Source of the DNA: Roseiarcus sp963806935
GTDB taxonomy: Bacteria > Pseudomonadota > Alphaproteobacteria > Rhizobiales > Beijerinckiaceae
NCBI GenBank assembly: GCA_963806935.1
Contig: CAWEAT010000022.1
Coordinates: 186,001 to 250,000, forward strand
DNA: 64,000 nucleotides
Direction: 5' to 3'
This document shows positions 35,699-45,041 of the stretch, piece by piece. Position 1 is the stretch's first letter. Every line of letters starts with the position of its first letter. Below the pieces are notes generated by a model, which ran no database searches, was not told the DNA's origin, and saw only the letters and a program-made list of their open reading frames with translations. Made by a program: the position numbers and the translations under genes.

Positions 35699-38600
35699 TC
35701 AATCGCCAGACCCCAGCTCAGATCGAGCACCGGAAGGACCGTCGGAGAACTCGTCCGCGAGCTTCGGGTCCATAGGCGGCGGCTCCCACAGCAGGGAGTC
35801 CTCGGCAAGCCGCTTGATGTCATAGGGCACGATTCCGCGTTCGCGGAAGGCGTCGATGAAGGCGACACGATAGCCGCGGCTGTCGTCGCGCACGAGGTCG
35901 CGATCCGCAGTGATGATCGCGCGCAGATAGTCGCCGAATTCGAGATTGACAGGCGGACAGTAGTCGAGCGCGCGGATGCACATGTTGAGAACATGCTCCG
36001 CCGTTTTCGACGCCTCGCTCGCGAGCCGGTTGGCGAGATCGACCGAGATTTCGCCGCCGGGAAGGATGCCGGACCCGTTGGTCGCGAGCCGGATCAGGTC
36101 GGCGCTGCGCGACTGATAGATGGTGAGGAACGCCGCGAACACCGCCGAGACCAGAATCGCCCCTCGCGTGTGCGGCTCGGTCGACCGTGTCGTCGAGCTT
36201 TGGAACGCCGGCTCCCGTCTCCCCGACAAATTTGCGTAACGCTCCATGCATGCCCATCGCCTGCCCGAACTGCTGCGCCAATTGTCCGAGACGGCGAGCG
36301 ATGTCGGCCGGCGAGCCTTGCGCTCGACGGATCTGCCGCGTGAGCGACTCAGGCATGGAGAAGTGCTGGAACAGCGCGACAATGTCGGCGAAAGCTTCAT
36401 GGAACGCCGCCATGTCGAGATTGGTCCGCTCGGAGTAGCGGGGATGCAAGCCGTCGAGGAGCGCATGGGTCGTCTCGTGCGCCACGATGTCATGCGCGAC
36501 GACGCCGAAAATCACCGAGCCGCGCACCACCGAGCCGCTGCTGTCGGCGGCCGGGAAATAGCCGAACAGGAGCGCAATCTTCTCGGGATCGTAGTAGGCG
36601 TTCGCCTCCCGGAGCGCATGGGGGTAGATCCTGAGCTTCGGCACATAGCCGTGATCGGGCAGGGCGCTTCGGTCCTTCGAACGACGAGGGGCCCAGAGCG
36701 CCTTTCGGCCAAGCGCCCGCTCGAAGCGCTCGATCGTCCGCATCGCAACCGCATAGGCCATCTGCTGATGGAATTGCGGACTGGATTCCGAGGGTGAAAG
36801 TCCGCTTTCGTGCAGGACGGTCGGATCGTTGAGGTTTACCGGCGCGTAGCAGGCGCCGCTCGCCGGATCGATGTCGACCACCTCCAGATATTCGCCGACC
36901 GGCCCCGGTTTGAGCTCTTCCTCCCACGGCGTCGCGACGGTTGCGACGCTGACATCGAAGAGCGTCGGATCCGTCTCCTGCCCCGGATCGTAGGCGTAGA
37001 TGCGCAAGCGCCGGAAGGCGGGCTGCACGATTGGCGGCTTGAGAGCCAGCTTGACGAAATGCTGGTTCATCGCCTTTTGAGCATCGGTCGGAGGCGGCTT
37101 CGGCGTCGACGCTTTGATGGACCCCGCCGCGACGCCGGCTTTTTCCAGCGCGGCGCGCAGCGTCCGGGAGAGGTCCGTTCGCGCGAGCATCTCCTCGACC
37201 AGTTCCGCTCGCGACAGGGTCGCCACGCGCCCGTCGAGGCCCGACTTCGCCGCGACCTGGGTCGCCTCGAGATCGAGCAGCGAAAGCTTCGACGGCCCCG
37301 TCGCCGCGAAGGCGGGCCCGTAATCGCCAAGCAGCAATTTCAGAAGCGCGAAGCCGGCGGCGTCAGGGGGTGTCGCAACCAGTTGCGAAGCCGGCGCCGC
37401 GCCAAGCGCGAGCGCGTCGGCGGCGCGGAGCATGCCGGCGCCGAGTTCCGGAGCAGAGCCGGCGTCGCCCTTGGCGGCGCTCTCGAACAGCGCCTTCCGC
37501 ACCGCCTCGACCCGCATCCAGCCTTCTCGATAGGCGTCGTAGTCCGCCCGATGCTTGTCGATCCACAGCGCCGCCGCCGCGGCCACCTGGGGCGTCGCCG
37601 ACGAGGTGCCGTTGCCGTCGAAATCCACGACCGTCGGCTCGCCGAACCGGGCCCACGGCACATTCGGGGTATAGCCCGCAATCGCCGTCCGCATCTTGGC
37701 GTCCGGACCGTAGTTGCCGGCCATCCGCTTCAAAGGGAGATTCGCGTAAGGGGCGCCGTCCGCCATCACGCCGCAGGCCGCGATGACCCGGCCGAATCGC
37801 GCCGGATACACGACGACATGCGTCGGCGTGTTGCCATAGTTGTTTCCGGCGGCGGTTACGACCACGACGCCGGCGTCGTAAAGCGCGTTGATTGCGTCCG
37901 CCCATGCCTGGGACGGAAGGCCGCCCATGCTCATGCTCACGACATGGACGCGCGTCCCATCCGACTTGCAGAGGCCGTGGACGTAGTCGAATCCCTGCGC
38001 GATGGTGCTGTTGCTGAACAGCACGACCCGGTTGGCGACCCGAACCGGGACGATCTCGGCGTTCGGCGCGCAGCCGAACGGCTTGAGGCCCGGCACGGTC
38101 GCGCCGGCCAGAATGCTCAGCGTGCCGCAGCCGTGGCTGAAATTGTTGAATGCTCCCTCCGACCGATCCGTCGCATCGTTCGGCTTGTCGGCGTCGACGA
38201 AATTGCGCGCGAGATCCGCGCGCAGGTGCTTGGGAACCGATTTGTGGGTCGGGTCGTAACCGGTATCGAGATGAGCGATCCGGACCCCCGCGCCTCCGCT
38301 CGTCTGCGCGAATGCGGAATCCATCTGGTTATGGGTGCTGTCGCGGAACCAGTAGTTGTCGTCGGCGACGCCGGAATAGCCGCCTCCGATGTCTTGCGGA
38401 TGCGGTCCTCCGGCGCGGGCCCCGAACTTCTGCCCCGGATCGTTCGGACTAACTGGCCATCGCTGCACAAGGTCCGGTTCGACCGCGACCACGCTTGAAT
38501 CGGCCGCGAGAATGTCGTGGCAATGGTCCCAGGCTTGGGCGTCGTCGAGGCGCGCCGACGCCGTCGCGACCCGCCACACGCCGCCGCTCGCGGCCAGACC

Positions 38601-38759
38601 CGGGGCGCGGGCGACGCCGATGCTGCGAAACAGCGGCTCGGAGGCAAAGGCGACGGCAGGCCCGCTCGCCCCCAGACGGACCGAGATGCGCGGCGACGCC
38701 GCCGCCGAAGGGTCGCGGAATTTGACGAGAAAGCGGTTCGTCGTCTCGAAAGCGTTCAT
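35699..38759 (-). pseudogene. Subtilisin-like / gluzincin double protease, frameshifted near the C-terminus
   Basis: About 1020 residues when repaired. The S8 domain (about 155-430) has Asp165 (AHLDTGYDP), His209 (FSHGCGT), Asn306 (TAAGNN) and Ser386 (NGTSSATPQVAA). After a linker, a zinc metalloprotease of the gluzincin type carries HETTH at 761-765 and Glu788 in HEAFADIVALF. Two full catalytic sites in one chain are unusual. The frame shifts near 36182 and resumes at EPHTRGAILVSAVF, ending at 35699. No signal peptide is evident. A small gene and an MBL hydrolase follow on the same strand. Confidence 0.85.
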
Positions 38760-39129
38760 CGGCGCATCCTCAGCCCTTCACGAACCGGTGATCAAACCAA
38801 TGCTAGCGCCGCAAGTCCAGAACGCCGTGATCTCGATCACAATGGATGACGGCTGCGCCGGCAGAGCTTTGAGCGTGGCCCCTGGGCTCCGCCCCCGGCA
38901 AAGGCGCAAAACTGGCGCGAACTCGGCCGTCGCCCCCCTTGCGATGCAGGTCGACAAAGCGCATCGCGGCTCCGTGAATAGGTATTCGCGCCTAGTGCAG
39001 ATAGCATTTGGCTCGAACCGCGCCCGTCATTGCGAGCGCAGCGAAGCAATCCACGGGGCGTCCTTTGTTCTCTGGATTGCTTCGTCGCTGCGCTCCTCGC
39101 AAAGACAATTCTACCCAAAGGCAACGCGC
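38760..39129. other. Intergenic region between ABC ATPase and protease gene
   Basis: About 370 bp. It should contain the promoter of the minus-strand protease cassette and the end of the ABC operon. Apart from the palindromic repeat at 39025-39106 I see no gene. The GC content dips near 38980-39020. Confidence 0.55.
39025..39106. repeat. Palindromic intergenic repeat (CGTCATTGCGAGC type)
   Basis: Arm CGTCATTGCGAGCGCAGCGA at 39025, running to AAGCAATCC, recurs inverted as GGATTGCTTCGTCGCTGCGC and CTCGCAAAGAC at 39074-39106. This is a widely distributed bacterial palindrome. It could form a long hairpin at the 3' end of the ABC-transporter operon. Confidence 0.85.
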
Positions 39130-40650
39130 CTAGTGCACCGCGGCGAACATGACCGCTTCGGACGTCGCCTCTTCGGGCGAAAGCTCCTCAACGATGCGGC
39201 CCTGCCTCGACACCAGTATTCGGTCCGACAGGCTCAGGATTTCCGGCAAATAGGAGGATATGACGACCACGGCGAGACCCTCGTCGGCGAGGCTGCCGAT
39301 CATGTGGTGGATTTCGGCGATGGCGCCGACGTCGACGCCGCGCGTCGGCTCATCGAAGATGATCAGCTTCGGCTTCTGGACCAGCGCTTTTGCGATGACC
39401 ACCTTCTGCTGATTGCCGCCCGAAAGTTCGATGACGCTGGCGTCGCTGTTCAGCGTCTTGATGTTGAGCTTGTTCCGCCATTTGGCGGCGAGCTCGTTCG
39501 TCTCGCTCGCGCTGACGGCGATCCCGTGCGACTCGGGGCTCGAAATCTGTCCGATATAGATGTTTTCGGCCACCGACATGGTTTCAAAGAAACCGTCGCT
39601 CTTGCGGTCTTCGGTCACATACACGACGCCCGCGCGGACCGCATCGCGCGGCGTCCGGTAGCGTACGGATTTTCCATTGAGGCGCACGTCTCCGCCATGA
39701 AAGAGGTCTCGCTTGACGATGCCTGCAATGATCCTGGCGGTTTCCGTGCGGCCCGAGCCGACAAGCCCGAACACGCCCGTGACCTGTCCGGCGAAAATCG
39801 AGAACGACGTGTTCCGCACGAAGTTCTGCATCGACAGGTTCTGCACGCTGAGAACCTTTTCGCCGGGGGGGCGTGTTCTGGAGCTGTTGGCCGCCCGGCC
39901 ATAAAGCTCGTCGGTCAGCGACCGGCCGACCATATGGCGTATGAGCGTTTCGCGGGTGAAGCTCTTCGCGTCCGCCGTGATGATGTGGGCGCCGTCTCTG
40001 AGGACAGTGATTCGATCGGAGATTTCGAGCGCTTCCTCCAAAGCGTGGCTGATGAAGATGATCGAGACATGGTCGTTGCGCAGACGATCGATCAGGGCGA
40101 AGAGATGATGCTTTTCCTCGGGGGTCAGTGTCGCGGTCGGCTCATCGAAGATGATGACCTTGGCGTTGAGACGCACGGCCCGCGCGATTTCGACCATCTG
40201 CCGCTTCGCGGTGCCGAGCGACTGGACGGTCGCTGTCGGATCGACGGGGAAGTTCATCGACTGAAGAAACTGCTGCGCCTCGATATAGGTGCCGCGCAGG
40301 CGATTGTAGAATTTCTCGTCGCCCAGATAGAGGTTTTGCGCGACCGTCAGCGTCGGCACGAGACTGGTCTCCTGATAGACCATCGCGATCCCGTAGCGCC
40401 GCGCCAATGCGGGGCCATCGATCTGGATCGGATCGCCATCGAGCAGGATTTCGCCAGCCGAGGGCGCAACCGCGCCGGACAGGATCTTGACCAGCGTCGA
40501 CTTGCCGGCCCCGTTCTCGCCGACGATCGCATGAACCTCGCCGCGCCGAAGCTCAAAGTCGATTGCCTTCAGCGCGGCGACGCCGCGATATTCCTTGGAG
40601 ACGTTCCTCATCTTAAGAAGCGGAGTTTCCAGCGGCGGCGGAACGGTCAT
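39130..40650 (-). CDS. Ribose-type sugar ABC transporter ATPase (RbsA/XylG-like)
   Basis: Powers import through the two ribose-type permeases encoded upstream. 506 residues with two nucleotide-binding domains. In domain 1, Walker A is GENGAGKST (44-52), with signature-like LGTAKRQMVEIA and Walker B IIFDEPTATL. Domain 2 has a degenerate P-loop GLVGSGRTET, signature LSGGNQQK and Walker B IIFDEPTRGV. The asymmetry is normal for this family. The ATG overlaps the stop of the propeller gene. It is the last gene of the minus-strand operon. Confidence 0.94.
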   Translation of the reverse strand: MTVPPPLETPLLKMRNVSKEYRGVAALKAIDFELRRGEVHAIVGENGAGKSTLVKILSGAVAPSAGEILLDGDPIQIDGPALARRYGIAMVYQETSLVPTLTVAQNLYLGDEKFYNRLRGTYIEAQQFLQSMNFPVDPTATVQSLGTAKRQMVEIARAVRLNAKVIIFDEPTATLTPEEKHHLFALIDRLRNDHVSIIFISHALEEALEISDRITVLRDGAHIITADAKSFTRETLIRHMVGRSLTDELYGRAANSSRTRPPGEKVLSVQNLSMQNFVRNTSFSIFAGQVTGVFGLVGSGRTETARIIAGIVKRDLFHGGDVRLNGKSVRYRTPRDAVRAGVVYVTEDRKSDGFFETMSVAENIYIGQISSPESHGIAVSASETNELAAKWRNKLNIKTLNSDASVIELSGGNQQKVVIAKALVQKPKLIIFDEPTRGVDVGAIAEIHHMIGSLADEGLAVVVISSYLPEILSLSDRILVSRQGRIVEELSPEEATSEAVMFAAVH

Positions 40651-41729
40651 GACCCCGAGTCCTCGTAACTCCGCGACGCGACCACCCCGTCGCCCTTGGC
40701 GGCGAAGTAGAGTTGCTTGCCTACGGTCAGACAGCTGGTGACGCCGTGCCGCCGCCCGTGCGCACGGCTGTGAAGACTCGCGGTCGGACGAAAGGCGGGA
40801 TCGAGACGGGCGATCAGCCCGTAGGATCGGCTGGGCGACCAGGGCTTCAGGACCCCGAGCTGCCTGACGCCGCCCTGCTGCGTCGGCTCGAGCGGCGTCG
40901 CGCCCGAGCGTAAAGAAGGCGCAACCCAGTAGTCGGCGTCGATCTCGCTGATCATGCGCCGACGATAGCCCTCTTCGCTCAGCACGAATTCGACCAACTG
41001 ACTGCGCGGCGCGAACAACGCGAGCCAGATGCTGTTGTCGTCGCCGCGCGTGAGGCGGCTCGGATAGCCGGGGAGGTTCTCCAGCGCGGATTCATTGCGA
41101 CCGCCGCCGCCGGGAAAAATCCGCGTCAGCGCGCTGCGCCAGCTCTCCGACACGACGACCGAGCCCGCGTCTTCGAGCAGGCCATAAGGATAGGCCAGGT
41201 CTGCCGCGAGGCGTGTGTAGGCGCCTTTCGCCGGGTCGACGCGCCAGACGGAGCCGGACGCGTTCTTTTCCATCAGGTCGCGCTTCCACGCGTCCGGCCG
41301 GTTCGTCGCCGAGCCGTTGGCGACCAGGAGGCTTCCGTCCGCAGCCGGCGCGAGCGCCGTGATGCAGGCGACTTCGGGGTTCGGCGCGAGCCTCGTTCCG
41401 CCGCGCTGACCGCCGACGAAGACGATCGCGCCGTCGATCAGGGCCGCCGCCGCCCCGCCATCCGGCAAGCCGGTCACAGCGCTGATCGGCCTCTCGAAGG
41501 ACGCGAGCTCGGAGCCGCCGGGCTTGTCGATGCTGAGAAGCGAGCGGTCCGAGGTGACGACCAGCCCGAGCGATGTGGCGGCGAGGCAATCGGGCGCCGG
41601 CGCCTCGAGAACCGGCGGCGCCAGATCCAGGAGATCGTTGGGCCGAAAGGCGCCGTCCATCGGCGGAATGGTGATCGACGCCTCGCCGCGCCCAAACCAG
41701 CGATCGACCGCCTTCCTCAGCGGGTTCAT
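40647..41729 (-). CDS. SMP-30 / strictosidine-synthase-like beta-propeller protein
   Basis: 360 residues from MNPLRKAVDRWFGRG; the frame upstream of this Met belongs to the previous gene. Propeller-blade patterns recur, such as ITALAPAADGSLLVANGS, YPYGLLEDAGSVVVSESW and LPGYPSRLTRGDDNSIWLAL. Members include lactonases and strictosidine-synthase-like hydrolases. No signal peptide is seen, so it is probably cytoplasmic. Both ends overlap neighbouring genes by 4 bp, so it is an integral part of the ABC operon. Substrate unknown. Confidence 0.8.
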   Translation of the reverse strand: MNPLRKAVDRWFGRGEASITIPPMDGAFRPNDLLDLAPPVLEAPAPDCLAATSLGLVVTSDRSLLSIDKPGGSELASFERPISAVTGLPDGGAAAALIDGAIVFVGGQRGGTRLAPNPEVACITALAPAADGSLLVANGSATNRPDAWKRDLMEKNASGSVWRVDPAKGAYTRLAADLAYPYGLLEDAGSVVVSESWRSALTRIFPGGGGRNESALENLPGYPSRLTRGDDNSIWLALFAPRSQLVEFVLSEEGYRRRMISEIDADYWVAPSLRSGATPLEPTQQGGVRQLGVLKPWSPSRSYGLIARLDPAFRPTASLHSRAHGRRHGVTSCLTVGKQLYFAAKGDGVVASRSYEDSGS

Positions 41730-43851
41730 CGGCGATTGCCCCAATAGGACGACTGGCCGGTCCAGTCCGGATCGGCGCCGGCGAGCCGGATCCGCCCGAT
41801 CCGATTGTTGGTGACGCCGCCGAGATAGAGAAAGCCGCGATGCTCCCGCATCGAAGTGATCGCCGGGTGATTTTCGCCGCTGCGATCCCACAAGGATTCG
41901 AGGACGGCGCCGCTCTCGTCGAAATGCACGACGCAGCCGCCATTGACGTTGGGAAACAGCCACTCGTCGGCGGCCACCCGCCGCGCCATGCGCCGCCTGA
42001 AGGCCGGCATGGTCATCGCCATGTCGTAACTCGGCGTGCGCGTGCCCGCGAGCCCCAGCCAATAGGTCCCACCCGATCCCCGGTTGATGTTGTCGGGATA
42101 GCCGGGAAGGTCAGCGATAACGAATTTCGGTCGTCCCCTGCTTTGGGCCTTCGAGCCAGTAGCGGCTGATCCGGCAGCCCCAGGTTTCCGCGAACAGCAG
42201 CGACTTGTTGTCATGCGCCATGCAGACGCCGTTGGCGAAGAGCAGGTTGCGAATGACTGTGCGGGTGACGCCGGTCGCCGGATCGTAGCGGATGATCCGG
42301 CCGTTCCCGCGGCCCTCGAGCGCGTCGACAACCCATTCCTCGAATCCGTAGCGGATCGTCGCCTCGCTGAAATAGACCTTCCCGTCCGGCGCGATGTCGA
42401 GATCGTCGGCAAGGCGCATTCGCGAATCGTCGATGATCGACAATCGCGAGCGGTTGGTCTCCGCCGTCATCTTCTCCGCCTTGCGGAGGTCGTTCACACG
42501 ATAGAGGCCCATGCCGGCGATGCAGACGACGAGGCTGCCGTCCCTGTCGAAGGCCATGCCGAGCGGCCGGCCGCCGACATGGGCGTAGACCTCGCGCTTG
42601 CGAAAGTCGGGCGCAAGGAAACGGATGATCTCGCCTTGCCGGACGCTGCAATAGAGATTGTCGTCACGGTCGAGAATGACGTCTTCGGGACCATCGACCT
42701 CGCCAAGGCCGATGACCTCGACATCGCGAAGGCGGTCGTTGATCGCATAGGGCGAAGCCGGGTCGGAAACAAAGAGCGGAGGCGCGGGGAGGGCGAGATA
42801 GGCGGGAGACACATAGACCTTGGCGCGGAGACTATGTCGCCACCTGACCCAGCGCACGTCGATGGCGATAGCGATCAGCAGCACGGCCCCGACAACCATC
42901 GACGACGCGCCGTTCTGCAACCCGAGCCGGACGAGTCCGTTCAAGAGCAGGGAGACGATGATCGCCCCCATCAGCGCCTTGCCGACCGAGCCGCGGCCGC
43001 CGCCGACGCTGTTGCCGCCGATCAGCGCCGCCGTGACCGCGGTGAGCTCGAGGCCGATCCCGGTGTCCGGACCGGCGCCGGAGAGCCGCGCCGCATAGAG
43101 GGTTCCGGCAAGCGCGGCGAGCACGCCGGAAACGACGTAGGTGAGGCATACGGTGCGCGGCACCGAGATGCCCGCGTTGTAGGCGGCGCGGCGGGATCCG
43201 CCGACCGCCATGAGGCGCCAGCCGATGCCGAGCCGGGTCAGCACGACATGGGCGACGACCGCGATGACGATCAGAATGACGAAGCTGAACGGCGCGCCCA
43301 AAACCGATCCCGCGCCGACGAAATCCCAAAACGGCGAACTCGACATCACCCGTCGCGATCCTGACCGAATAAACCTCGAGCAGAAGGTCGACGACCGCTC
43401 GGATGAGCGTCAGAATCACGAGCGTGGTCAGGAACGCCCGCAGCCTGAGGTAGCCGATGAGGAAGCCATTGATCAGGCCGACCAGCGCGCCGACTCCGAT
43501 CGTGGCCGCGATCGCCGCTCCGACCGGCCACTGCGCGACATTGATCAACGCGAGCGCGGTCACGTTGGCTAGCGCGAAGTTCGACCCGACGCTCAGATCG
43601 ATCCCGCCGGCAAGCATGACGATCGTCATGCCGATCACGATCAGACCGAATTCGCCGATCTGGCGCGCCGTGTCGCTGATGTTTCCGGCCGAGATGAAAT
43701 TCGGAATCGCGGTCGCCAGATAGAGCGTCAGCGCGATGAGCAGCGCGACAGGGATGACATTGTCCACCCATCTCCTGCCGAGCACTTCGCCGACGAGATG
43801 ATCCGGGACATACCGATAGCGTAACCTCCCGGCCCACTCGCCGATCGTCAT
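41726..43851 (-). pseudogene. ABC permease fused to a strictosidine-synthase-like propeller, two frameshifts
   Basis: About 708 residues when repaired. Residues 1-330 are a ribose-type permease, with AGGIDLSVGSNFALANVTAL and later ALIGGNSVGGGRGSVGKALMG. A linker leads to a propeller from about 350 with ADDLDIAPDGKVYFSEATIRY-type blades, RIIRYDPATG, NLLFANGV and LPGYPDNINRGSGGTYW, the strictosidine-synthase/SMP-30 pattern. One break near 43352 lies inside the permease; another near 42130, at a GGGG run, lies inside the propeller. No stop or start separates the domains, so the fusion is in frame. Confidence 0.82.
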
Positions 43852-43925
43852 CACACCCTTCCGCCGCGACAAAAAACGCGCTGAGCCATTCCGCGGCTCA
43901 GCGCCTTCGTGAAGTCAGGAAACGT

Positions 43926-44928
43926 CTATTTCTTGAGGTCTTTGGCGCTCCAGCAGAGGCCAGGCCGCAAGGTGTCCTTGGAGATGATGAGCTGGGGGCT
44001 GTACACGACCGCCTTCAGCTTTCCAGGCTGCTGGCCGGACTCCAGCACCGTGACGATCATGTCGTTCAGGTCGCGTCCCTGATCCATGACCTGATAGGCG
44101 ATCTCCTTTTCGAACACGCCTTTCTCGACATTGTCGCAGGCCATCTGCTCGCCGCCGCCGGAAGTGACCAGAACGATCGGTTTGCCCGATTCCTTGATCG
44201 CGGCCGCCGCGCCCAGATCCATGACATCCCAGAAGCCGATCACCCCGCAGAGATCGGGGTTCTGTTGAATGACCGTCGATATCACCGAGTGCGCCTTGGT
44301 CGCATCCCACTCGCCGGCCTGATTGGCGACAACCTTGATTTCGGGATGTTTGCTGAGAACGTTGTCGGCGCCTTTCATCATTCCGCTATCCGACCCGGAG
44401 GTCGGCTGCCCCTGCAGGATTGCGACTTTGCCGCTCGTGCCGGCGCCGCATTTGTCGACGACGGCCTGCGCTTCCGCCTCGCCGATCCCGATCCAGTCGG
44501 CGCCGACATAGACGTCCGAATTGTAGTTCGACCGCATGTTGATCTGAACCACGTGAATGCCCGCTTCCTCCGCGCGCTTGAGAAGCTTGGCGTAGGACTG
44601 GACGTCGGGATTGTGAACGACAAGGACGTCGGGCTTCTCCGCGATAAGGGCCGTGATCGCCTCGGCGCCGCGGTCGGCGCTGAATTGCGGGTCGCGGATC
44701 TCGAACTTCATGCCAAGGCGGTCGGCTTGCTTCTTCATGACCGACGCCCACCCCTCGGTGAGGTCGATGCCCATGGTCACCGGCACGAAGGCGATCGTCT
44801 TGCCCGCGAAGGTCTTGAAGTAATCGGCGCGCCGCGGATCGTCGATTCCCTGGGCGACGACGTGAGTCGCCATAGCGGTCAGCGAAAGCGCGCACCCGAG
44901 GCGCCGCCGCAAGCTGTATCTTTCGCAT
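43926..44928 (-). CDS. Ribose-type ABC substrate-binding protein
   Basis: Periplasmic binding protein, about 330 residues. The best start is ATG 44928, preceded by AAGGGAG, giving MRKIQ; the conserved frame from LRRRLGCALSLTAM onward is offset by one base, so a base near 44917 is probably spurious. The uninterrupted frame begins at a TTG at 44912. After the signal peptide (cleaved near HVVA) come a type I periplasmic-binding fold, with TIAFVPVTMGIDLTEGW, KPDVLVVHNPD, VYVGADWIGIGEAEAQ and LCGVIGFWDV. The ligand is unknown. Confidence 0.88.
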
Positions 44929-44959
44929 GTTTCATTCTCCCTTATGAAGTTGACGACGT

Positions 44960-45037
44960 TTGGACGTCGCCTCGTTGCGCGGTCTGCTGATCGCGCAGGT
45001 TGACCGCGCCGTCGGGACGATCGCGATGAGCAGGATC
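44960..45037 (-). repeat. Remnant of a ribose-type permease 3' end
   Basis: About 77 bp resembling the 3' end of the permease at 46682 (roughly four-fifths identical by eye with one 1-bp gap). Translated fragments read LILLIAIV and NLRDQQTAQRGDV, against LILLIAIV and NPRDEQTAQQGDI in the intact gene. It lies between the tannase stop and the start of the binding-protein gene, so it marks a past duplication or deletion inside the operon. Confidence 0.72.
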
Positions 45038-45041
45038 AAAT

